Part shown: positions 53,664 through 61,677 of the stretch, piece after piece
Layout of the letters: every line of letters begins with the position of its first letter
Position numbering within the stretch: position 1 is the first letter of the stretch
DNA from: a virus
IMG/VR virus record: IMGVR_UViG_3300044621_001461
Span: 1 to 64,000 of that record
DNA length: 64,000 bases
Reading direction: 5' to 3' (one strand)
Position numbers and translations under genes: made by a program
Notes under the pieces: generated by a model
What the model was told of the DNA's origin: nothing
Databases searched by the model: none
The model's input: only the letters and a program-made list of their open reading frames with translations

Positions 53664-54505
53664 TCAAGAACCTCCTTTAAGAATTCTTCCATTGGTGATT
53701 TCTTAAAGATTTCAAGACCCTTTTCTGCTTGAGCATCAAGTTCTTCTGGTTTCTTGAGAAGTTTGTATGCAGTATCTACGAAACGATTGTATGTCGATTC
53801 AAATACTGTGCCTTCCATATAAGCAGGAAAATCAGTATCTGGATTTCTTTCAGTAAGAACAGGAACTTTATTTTGAATCAAATGGGACACACGAATAATC
53901 TCAAAAATTTGATTATTCATATTATGAAGATTGATGACTAGTTTTGCTCGTTTAATATACTCATCTCTATCGTCACCATAAGTGCTTTGAATATGTACAA
54001 AGTTAAGTTTAGGATTATTCTCAAACTGCTTTAGGATATGAGTTCTTCTTTCTGTGGGGCATCCGTAGAAAAGAATGTCAATGTCTCTGTCCTGTGGTTT
54101 GTTGCGTTCAAAGTAAGTAATTTCTGGAACATAACCAACCTTACAATGCTTTATGTTCTCCACTCCTGCTTTGCGAAGAACTTCAGCATTTCTCATTGAA
54201 TAGTCCCATACTTCTAAACCACGATACTTACGACACCAACGAATACACTCTGGACCATCTTTCATTTGCTCCAAAGAATAGATGATAGTATCTTTTGGAA
54301 TATCGTGCCTCACCACATCTACAGGGCAGTGATGCATTCCAAAGACAATGTTTCTTCTACCAGGAACAAAATCATTTACACTATTCGTTACATCGTGCCC
54401 CAAACATTGAAGAGAAAAAAACATTGCTGCTTCAATTTCATGAAACACTTGCGAATGAACATAAAATCCATTGTCAGGAACAATTCGTACTAAATTAAAT
54501 TTCAC
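53660..54505 (-). CDS. Glycosyltransferase (GT1/CgeB-like)
   Basis: 281 aa from a GTG at 54505, chosen because GGAGAG precedes it by 7 bases; an ATG at 54538 would overlap the gene upstream by 44 bases. VHSQVFHEIEAAMFFSLQCL, EVWDYSMRNAEVLRKAGVEN, HCKVGYVPEITYFER and LVINLHNMNNQIFEIIRVSH belong to GT-B proteins with CgeB-like C-terminal halves. Sugar donor unknown. Confidence 0.65.
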   Translation of the reverse strand: MKFNLVRIVPDNGFYVHSQVFHEIEAAMFFSLQCLGHDVTNSVNDFVPGRRNIVFGMHHCPVDVVRHDIPKDTIIYSLEQMKDGPECIRWCRKYRGLEVWDYSMRNAEVLRKAGVENIKHCKVGYVPEITYFERNKPQDRDIDILFYGCPTERRTHILKQFENNPKLNFVHIQSTYGDDRDEYIKRAKLVINLHNMNNQIFEIIRVSHLIQNKVPVLTERNPDTDFPAYMEGTVFESTYNRFVDTAYKLLKKPEELDAQAEKGLEIFKKSPMEEFLKEVLE

Positions 54506-56627
54506 GGATAAACTCTCCAAAATTCTTTTTGATTTCACTGATAAGATTTATATCTCTAGAAACAACTCCTAATCCATTACAGTGACCGAAGTTTGTTTTT
54601 GGTAGATTGATTTCTTTGAAGAACCTACTCACACCAAACTTGGGGTCATCAACCATCGTATCGTGCATTAGAATTATACCATCTTCTTTAAGAAATGGTG
54701 CCCACTTCTCAAAGTCATTCTTAACTGCTTCATAGGTATGCAGACCATCAATGTGAAGAATATCAATTGGTTTCGTCCAAGTCTTTGCAACATCATCAAA
54801 GAATCCCTTGATAATTGAAACATTAGTCAATTCAAGTTCTTTGACCTTATCCATCACATACTCATAAGTATCTCGTTCTCCAGCACAAATATCTCCTTCA
54901 AAACTATCAATACCATACACATCCCCAATTCCAGGAATTGCGAAACAGAATGTTGAGTAACCATAATCAACACCCAAGTCTACAGTTGTGCTTGGTTGTT
55001 TGCGACGAACAATCCAGTCAGCAAATTGTCTATGGTCTCTCCAGTTGAAATTATTCTTATTTCCAACTTCCATCAAAATATCAAGATTATTTCTTGTGTA
55101 TTCAGTCTCATCTCTTTCAACATCATCACGATACATCTCTGGGGGATAGTAGGTGAAGTATCTTTCAAGACCTTGATTATCATACTGATGATGACGACGA
55201 TAATGAAAACAATGTTGTTTTGGAATACCAGTTGCCATCCATAGTTCAAAGCAATAACGATAGTTCTGTAGTTCTCGCATCATTGCTTCTACATCCATAT
55301 ACTCTTCAATCTTGAGTGGATGCTTCAGTTTACGAATGTAATCGTTTCGTGCCCACCAGAAATTTCCAGCATAGTGCTGAACCACAAAATCAAGTTTGAT
55401 GTCGTGTCTTTCTACCCAATCAACACCACAGCAATCATAACCTTCATCAAGTTTTGCAACACAATCTTCCCACTTCTCAACATTGAAGTACTGCATATAG
55501 TGCCTCCAATCTTTGATTGCACCAGGTATGTGAGTTGAATAAGAACTCATACCTTTGTTGTGGAAGTAGAAGACATAACCATCTTCATGTAGACAGTGTT
55601 CGTAAATCTTCGCAAGAGTCTGCCCTTCATAAAGATTTGGTTGCTCTCCAACAGGTTTAATATCAATAATATTTACAAAAGGATAACGGTCTTTGATATA
55701 ACCAATCACCATTTCATCATAAGAATGCCCAGTCTTGGAATTATAAAGTCCCAAAGGCAGAGTCATACACATATTAATCTTTGCCTTATCTGCAAGACCA
55801 ACAGTTTTCAACAGACTCATCTGCTCGTCGATCCACCATACCCACATATTGTTGGTGTCGGGGATAAACATATGGTAAAAGACATTGATAGTCTTTTCAG
55901 TTTTCTTTTCGTTTCTATAATTTAACATAGAGTTCTCCAATCTTGCATATTTTTCTCTTGGATAAGGTTGTAGATAATGATTTGTATGACTGTAATGTAT
56001 CGAATCTACCTTTGGTTTATTATACAACACCCACATCTCATAAGAAAATGTGTGCCCTGCTAGTTTCTCTGTAAGACTTTCATCATAATATAAACTTCGG
56101 TTGAGAACATCAGGAAGAGTACGAATATAATTTGTCGTTGCCCACCAGAAGTTTCCAGAAAGATGTGGGTAAGGTTCTTGATTATAATTTGTTCCTACAA
56201 CACTTACATCTTCTAGTTTTTTAACACAATCCTTCCATTGTTCAACCATCCAGTAATTCATATAATGTCTCCAATCCCTTGTAGGAATTGTTTGATATGA
56301 ATTGATTGAATGTAATACTCCTTTTGAATGAAGGTAGAGCACATACCCATCATTATTCTTGGAGTATTCTTGAAGTTCTTTAAGTGTCTGCCCCTCGTAA
56401 AAATTATCTTCGGTGCTTCTTCTAGAAGATAGAACAGTTGCAAATGAATATTCTTTGTTGAGATAATCTCTTACCTCATCAAAATATTCATCAGGAGCAA
56501 CATAACAAACATAAGTCTTTGCCACATCTGCTAGACCAACTTGTTTAATCAGTCCTAGTTGCTCATCAATAAAGTCTTTCCATAGATGATTCAGTGCTGC
56601 TAAATGATAAAAGACTGCAAGTTTCAT
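54495..56627 (-). CDS. Tandem glycan-transferase-like domains fused to a SAM methyltransferase
   Basis: 710 aa. Two related N-terminal units (about residues 1-245 and 246-520) each carry an N-terminal VFYH or NVFYHM, EGQTL, a GYVLYLHSKG or GYVFYFHNKG phrase, RDWRHYM and GNFWWA; they are internal duplicates. From residue 545 comes a class I SAM methyltransferase (TTVDLGVDYGYSTFCF, YGIDSFEGD, DILHIDGLHTYEAVKND, IILMHDT; Methyltransf_24 type). Likely makes and O-methylates a surface glycan. Confidence 0.7.
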   Translation of the reverse strand: MKLAVFYHLAALNHLWKDFIDEQLGLIKQVGLADVAKTYVCYVAPDEYFDEVRDYLNKEYSFATVLSSRRSTEDNFYEGQTLKELQEYSKNNDGYVLYLHSKGVLHSINSYQTIPTRDWRHYMNYWMVEQWKDCVKKLEDVSVVGTNYNQEPYPHLSGNFWWATTNYIRTLPDVLNRSLYYDESLTEKLAGHTFSYEMWVLYNKPKVDSIHYSHTNHYLQPYPREKYARLENSMLNYRNEKKTEKTINVFYHMFIPDTNNMWVWWIDEQMSLLKTVGLADKAKINMCMTLPLGLYNSKTGHSYDEMVIGYIKDRYPFVNIIDIKPVGEQPNLYEGQTLAKIYEHCLHEDGYVFYFHNKGMSSYSTHIPGAIKDWRHYMQYFNVEKWEDCVAKLDEGYDCCGVDWVERHDIKLDFVVQHYAGNFWWARNDYIRKLKHPLKIEEYMDVEAMMRELQNYRYCFELWMATGIPKQHCFHYRRHHQYDNQGLERYFTYYPPEMYRDDVERDETEYTRNNLDILMEVGNKNNFNWRDHRQFADWIVRRKQPSTTVDLGVDYGYSTFCFAIPGIGDVYGIDSFEGDICAGERDTYEYVMDKVKELELTNVSIIKGFFDDVAKTWTKPIDILHIDGLHTYEAVKNDFEKWAPFLKEDGIILMHDTMVDDPKFGVSRFFKEINLPKTNFGHCNGLGVVSRDINLISEIKKNFGEFIREI

Positions 56628-57319
56628 ACAACAACATTACTCTTAACATGCCCCACGATGACTTGAGGATCAAGATAAACTTGATGCCCTTGCTCTGCGA
56701 CTTTCTCACAGAAGTAGAGGTCTTCACCTAATGGGAGTTCATAGACGACTCCATCGACCTCTTGAATCACCTTACCAAGACCAAACCATGGTCTCTTGAG
56801 TGATTCAAACACACCAGACTTGACACACATAAAACCAAGACCAACTCCATAAACTTCAATCGGTTCATCAAGTTGCTGAAGAAGTTGAATCTCTTCTCTC
56901 TTCATTGGTTTGAAATCATTCTTTGCACGATGCACCATTGCATCTGCTCCTTGTGCTTCAAAATACACAGCAGAAATTAAGTCCTTATTGGATGCATAAA
57001 GACGTAAGAACTGCTCTGGATTCCAGACAATATCACTATCAATCATAAAGAGTTTGTCGTATGTGTATTGCCCCTTTCCTGGTGCAGGATTAAAGACTTC
57101 TAAATTACGACTTCCAGTGATGGTTGCTTCTCTTGCATTTGTAATGATAGAAGCATACTCACTTTGAAAAATCCAAGAAATATTATTTGCCTCAAGAGTA
57201 TGAATTGTTGCCATTAGACACTTCACATACTCGGCACACATATGATGCCCTGGAGTTGTGATGACCACATTAAAGTGTGGTACTGTTGCTTGTTGCGGAG
57301 AATTAGAATAATTTAACAT
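56624..57319 (-). CDS. GT-A glycosyltransferase-like protein
   Basis: 231 aa. FNVVITTPGHHMCAEYVKCL at the start, then YTYDKLFMIDSDIVWNPEQF with a DxD-type SDIV metal site. Paralogue of 57324..58043 (shared DSDI and GVGLGFMCVKSGVFESLKRP vs CGFGWVLMKKGVFE). Sugar unknown. Overlaps the fusion gene by 4 bases. Confidence 0.7.
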   Translation of the reverse strand: MLNYSNSPQQATVPHFNVVITTPGHHMCAEYVKCLMATIHTLEANNISWIFQSEYASIITNAREATITGSRNLEVFNPAPGKGQYTYDKLFMIDSDIVWNPEQFLRLYASNKDLISAVYFEAQGADAMVHRAKNDFKPMKREEIQLLQQLDEPIEVYGVGLGFMCVKSGVFESLKRPWFGLGKVIQEVDGVVYELPLGEDLYFCEKVAEQGHQVYLDPQVIVGHVKSNVVV

Positions 57320-57323
57320 AGTC

Positions 57324-58043
57324 TTACAGAATTACCATTTTTTGATGACCGACTCGAACCTTTGGATTGCACCAGATTTCAAAACCATACTCTCTTAAAT
57401 CTTCACACATTGCAACGTCTTCGGAACACATATCCTCAAGAACAGTCCCATCATCTTTGATGAGTTGAACTTTCTTCGGTGCAAACCAAGGATAAGGAAC
57501 TTTTTCGAAGACACCTTTTTTCATCAACACCCATCCAAAACCACAATATTCAACTTTAAATGGACCTGGACGACGTTGCATTTCTTCAACGGTTTCAAAG
57601 TGATAAGAACCTTTAGTCATCAAAAGTTGCCTGTCCATATTGACAACAACAGTTGATTGATTTGCGACTGGAGTTCCGTTTGATTGAACGTACCAACCCG
57701 TTGCAACATCTTTATCCATCAACAGAAGTTCCAAAAGGTCTTCTGTCTTGAAAATAATATCACTATCAATCCACATAATATAATCATAAGGAACCTGCCC
57801 CCTAAAAGGAGTCAGCATCGTTCCTGCATAATTATCTGCCTGCAGACAATCAGTTCGTGCGTGATTCACCATCGAACTGTATTGTTGAGAGATATAAAAA
57901 TTAATTCCTTGTTGGTTTAGGTCAAACAGCAGTCTTACAAACTGCGTCATAAAGGTTCCAGAATACATTAATCCTGGAAGACAAAATGCGATTGTTTTAC
58001 CTTTAAAATTATTTTTCGGTTGATTTGTATAATTCAGGGGCAT
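57324..58043 (-). CDS. GT-A glycosyltransferase-like protein (paralogue)
   Basis: 239 aa. KTIAFCLPGLMYSGTFMTQF and YISQQYSSMVNHARTDCLQ at the N-terminus, YDYIMWIDSDIIFKTEDLLE with the DxD motif, CSEDVAMCEDLREYGFEIWC near the end. Five bases separate it from its paralogue. It is the first gene of the glycan cluster. Confidence 0.72.
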   Translation of the reverse strand: MPLNYTNQPKNNFKGKTIAFCLPGLMYSGTFMTQFVRLLFDLNQQGINFYISQQYSSMVNHARTDCLQADNYAGTMLTPFRGQVPYDYIMWIDSDIIFKTEDLLELLLMDKDVATGWYVQSNGTPVANQSTVVVNMDRQLLMTKGSYHFETVEEMQRRPGPFKVEYCGFGWVLMKKGVFEKVPYPWFAPKKVQLIKDDGTVLEDMCSEDVAMCEDLREYGFEIWCNPKVRVGHQKMVIL

Positions 58044-58089
58044 ACAACAAAGTCAATATAGAATTCATTATAACATATGTATGCGTCTT

Positions 58090-61000
58090 TTACCACCAAG
58101 TAATTCTTACATATCCATTACCACCATCACCACCAAGTCCAAAACGATTTTGCTCTTGAGAGTATCCACCTCCACCACCTCCACCACCTCTGGTGCCGTT
58201 GCCTCCGTTTCCTGCTGCGGATTGTGAGGTTGATGATGCTAATGTTAATTCTCCACCAGCACAAGCAGCAACATAAGTATTGTTTGCATAGATGAGTGCT
58301 TGAATAGAATTAACAACATTAGAAGTCCTAGAAGACCAAACAATTCCATCGGTAGAAGTAAATATTCTTCCAGGACTAGATTGACCACCAGCAACATAAA
58401 GATTGCTTGCAAAATTGAGAGCATTAATTTGAGCAGTACCAAAACCAGAAGTTCTTAAAGTCCAACGAATTGCATCTGTTGAGGTATTTAAGATTCCACT
58501 AGCACCACCAGCAAGATAAGTATTATTTTCAAAAGTGAGTGCATTAATTTGATTAGTACCAAAAGCAGAAGTTCTTAAAGTCCAACGAATTGCATCTGTT
58601 GAGGTATTTAAGATTCCACTAGCACCACCAGCAAGATAAGTATTATTTCCAAAGGTAAATGTTCTAATAGTACTACCACCAAAACCAGAAGTTCTTAAAG
58701 TCCAAGAAATTGCATCTGTTGAGGTATTTAATACACCACCTTGACCACCAGCAACATAAGTATTGTTTGCAAAGGTGAGTGCAGGAATAAAATTACCACC
58801 AAATCCAGAAGTTCTTAAAGTCCAAGCAATTGCATCTGTTGAAGTATTTAAGACTCCACTAAGACCGCCGGCAACATAAGTATTGTTTGCAAAGGTAAGT
58901 GCAGAAATATAATTAGTACCAAAACTAGAAGTTCTGCTAGTCCAAGCAATTGCATCTGTTGAGGTATTTAATTTTCCAATATCATCACCAGCAACATAAG
59001 TATTGTTTCCAAAAGTAAGGGCATTAAATTGATTCGTAGTACCAGAAGTTCTTAAATACCAACTCGTAACTCCTTCACTCAAAGCACCTCCACCACCTCC
59101 ACCAGAACCATAAGAACCCGTATAAGTTCCATCAATACCATCGGAACCACTACCACCAGTATTACTTCCACCATTATTTGTATAAGTATTTCCATAATAA
59201 TAAGAAACTGAATTACCACCAGTAAAGGAATTAAATGCTCCTCCTCCACCACCAGTCACTTGGAATGAGTTTGCTTGTATTGTGCTATTTGAACCAACAC
59301 CAGAAGAAAGTCCAGCACCACCAACAAGACCAGCAGTATTATAAAGAGGATTGAGTGTGACTGCTGCTGCGGCACCTGCGGTTCCTGCTGTGGTTGCCGT
59401 ATCACTTGCACCACCACCAGCAGCAGAAGTTAGTGTATAAGTCGCAGTGCCCGTTGGAGTGTTTCCAGTCCAAGTGACAGTTGTAGAAGCACCAGAAGAA
59501 CCACCACCAGAAGAAGCACCACCAGCAACAAAGGTGGTTCCGTATGTGAGAGCATTAATAGTTTGTGCTTGGAACAGTGAAGTTCTTAAAGTCCAGGTGA
59601 TTGTGTCTGTGGAAGATGCTAAAAATCCAGAATTTCCTGCTGTTATATAGAGGTTGTTTGTGTAGGTGAGAGCACGAATAGTACTAGTAAACCCAGCAGT
59701 TCTCAATTCCCAGGTGATTGTGTCTGTTGAAGTGTTTAAGATTCCAGAAACACCACCAGCAATATAAGTATTGTTTACAAAAATAAGAGCATTAGCAGAA
59801 CCAGCAGAAGTTCTTGAAACCCATACAATTGTGTCTGTTGATGTTCTTAGGTTTGCAGTACCAGAAGAAGCAACATAAATATTGTTTCCATAAGTGAGAG
59901 CAAGCATATTATTAGAACCAAAACCCGAAGTTCTTAAAGTCCAATTAATTGCATCAGTTGATACATTTATTGCTGGAGATCCGCCAGAAAAAGCACCCCC
60001 CAAGACATAAATATTGTTTCCAAAAGTAAGTGTTTGAATAGCATTAGAACCAACTCCAGAAGTTCTTAAAGTCCAAGTGATTGCGTCTGTTGAGGTGTTT
60101 AATCTTCCACGACCAGCAGCACCACCAGCAGCAACATAAAATGTCGAATAAGTAAGAGCATTTATAGTATCAGTAGCAAAACTAGCAGTCCTTAAAGTCC
60201 AGTTAGTACCATCAGGAGAAGTACTTAATACTGAAGATGCACCACCGGCAACATAAAGATATCCACCATAAGTAAGAGTATTAATATCACTAGTACCAAA
60301 CTTAGAACCACCAGGAACAGTAAACCAGTTAATACCATCAGTACTGGTACTCATACCACGATTGTTTCCACCACGACCACCAGCACCAGGAGTCGCAGTC
60401 ATCGTAGAAGCATTTCCAAGTTCTCCACGACGAATCAACCAGGCATTATAAGCACCAGAACCTCCACCACCACCAGAACCGATTGTTCCTGTGTATCGTC
60501 CTGATGCTCCACCACCACCACCACCGATTGCCTCAATATAAAACTGTGTTGCTGTTGGAGGAATAAAAAATGTTTGTGCTCCTGATGTTGTGAATTCTTG
60601 AGAACCTTTGTATGTTACTGGGTCTGTGGGTATTGTAGATGTGGAGTTTATTGGTTCCCAGATTTGTTGAGTTGCTTGGGAGGTTGCGAGTACACTGTTA
60701 TTACCAGCATAAATGTATTGATTATTAATGTAGTTGAGAGAATATAAATCTAATGTAGTAGATGAGGTTCTTAAAGTCCAAGCAATTGCATCTGTTGAGA
60801 TGTTTAGGACTCCAGTACCACCACCAGCAAGATAAGTATTGTTTGCATAAGTAATCGCACGAATAACATTAAGACCAAAACCAGAAGTTCTTAAAGTCCA
60901 AGCAATAGTATCTGTTGAAGTATTCAAAAGCGAAGCAGTTCCACTAACAACATAAATATTGTTTGCATAAGTAAGAGAATAAAGAGTATTGGTGGTTCCA

Positions 61001-61647
61001 GAAGTTCTTAAAATCCAAACAATAGCATCTGTTGAGGTTCTTATATTTCCATTATCACCAGCAGCAATATAAACACTATTTACATAAATGAATGTATTAA
61101 TAGCATTAGAACCAAAACCAGAAGTTCTTAAAGTCCAAGCAATTGCGTTTGTTGATACATTTAATCTTCCATTTTGACCACCTACAATATAATTATTGTT
61201 TGCGTAAGTGAGTGCATAAATTTGATTAGTACCAAAACCAGAAGTTCTTGAAATCCAAGCAATTGCATCTGTTGAAGTATTTAAGGTTCCACTTTGACCA
61301 CCAGCAACATAAGTATTGTTTGCAAAGGTGAGTGCATAAATGACATTAGTGGCAAAACCAGAAGTTCTTAAAGTCCAAGCAATTGCATCTGTTGAAGTAT
61401 TTAAGGTTCCAGTATTACCACTAGCAATATAAGCATTGTTTGCATAAGTAAGAGAATAAATTAAAGTACCAAAACCAGAAGTTCTTAAAATCCAATAAGC
61501 AGCACCAGGATAAACTGCCAAAAACTTCCCAGCATTTCCAGTTGTACTTGGAAGTGCATTATCATCAATATATTGTCGATTTACAGCATCGGTCGCAGAA
61601 GATACTACACTTACATCAATAACCTTATTGCTGTCTAATGTTGCCAT
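58090..61647 (-). CDS. Giant adhesin: three seven-repeat Asp-box propellers in glycine-rich domains
   Basis: 1185 aa. A fibre-type N-terminus (SNKVIDVSVVSSATDAVNRQ) precedes three blocks of exactly seven ~40-residue repeats of the form NTSTDAIAWTLRTSGFG then ALTYANNTYVAGG (blocks near residues 50-322, 436-710 and 862-1139). The STDxxxW box resembles BNR/Asp-box blades (S-x-D-x-G-x-x-W), and seven blades make a closed propeller. Between blocks are polyglycine segments (GGGGGASGRYTGTIGSGGGG, NTGGSGSDGIDGTY) as in polyglycine-II adhesins, and the end is GGDGGNGYVRITWW. Probable host-recognition fibre. Confidence 0.72.
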   Translation of the reverse strand: MATLDSNKVIDVSVVSSATDAVNRQYIDDNALPSTTGNAGKFLAVYPGAAYWILRTSGFGTLIYSLTYANNAYIASGNTGTLNTSTDAIAWTLRTSGFATNVIYALTFANNTYVAGGQSGTLNTSTDAIAWISRTSGFGTNQIYALTYANNNYIVGGQNGRLNVSTNAIAWTLRTSGFGSNAINTFIYVNSVYIAAGDNGNIRTSTDAIVWILRTSGTTNTLYSLTYANNIYVVSGTASLLNTSTDTIAWTLRTSGFGLNVIRAITYANNTYLAGGGTGVLNISTDAIAWTLRTSSTTLDLYSLNYINNQYIYAGNNSVLATSQATQQIWEPINSTSTIPTDPVTYKGSQEFTTSGAQTFFIPPTATQFYIEAIGGGGGGASGRYTGTIGSGGGGGSGAYNAWLIRRGELGNASTMTATPGAGGRGGNNRGMSTSTDGINWFTVPGGSKFGTSDINTLTYGGYLYVAGGASSVLSTSPDGTNWTLRTASFATDTINALTYSTFYVAAGGAAGRGRLNTSTDAITWTLRTSGVGSNAIQTLTFGNNIYVLGGAFSGGSPAINVSTDAINWTLRTSGFGSNNMLALTYGNNIYVASSGTANLRTSTDTIVWVSRTSAGSANALIFVNNTYIAGGVSGILNTSTDTITWELRTAGFTSTIRALTYTNNLYITAGNSGFLASSTDTITWTLRTSLFQAQTINALTYGTTFVAGGASSGGGSSGASTTVTWTGNTPTGTATYTLTSAAGGGASDTATTAGTAGAAAAVTLNPLYNTAGLVGGAGLSSGVGSNSTIQANSFQVTGGGGGAFNSFTGGNSVSYYYGNTYTNNGGSNTGGSGSDGIDGTYTGSYGSGGGGGGALSEGVTSWYLRTSGTTNQFNALTFGNNTYVAGDDIGKLNTSTDAIAWTSRTSSFGTNYISALTFANNTYVAGGLSGVLNTSTDAIAWTLRTSGFGGNFIPALTFANNTYVAGGQGGVLNTSTDAISWTLRTSGFGGSTIRTFTFGNNTYLAGGASGILNTSTDAIRWTLRTSAFGTNQINALTFENNTYLAGGASGILNTSTDAIRWTLRTSGFGTAQINALNFASNLYVAGGQSSPGRIFTSTDGIVWSSRTSNVVNSIQALIYANNTYVAACAGGELTLASSTSQSAAGNGGNGTRGGGGGGGGYSQEQNRFGLGGDGGNGYVRITWW
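58441..58680 (-). repeat. Near-identical 120-bp tandem DNA units
   Basis: Units 58441..58560 and 58561..58680 share their first ~90 bases almost exactly. This is the sharpest case of the 40-codon repeat found throughout 58090..61647 and 61676..64000. Confidence 0.85.
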
Positions 61648-61669
61648 TTACTTTTAGTCTCCTTCAAGG

Positions 61670-61677
61670 TATTTATT
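61670..61677 (-). promoter_or_regulatory. T4-type late promoter AATAAATA
   Basis: AATAAATA on the minus strand, 23 bases before the giant adhesin gene start at 61647. Confidence 0.6.
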
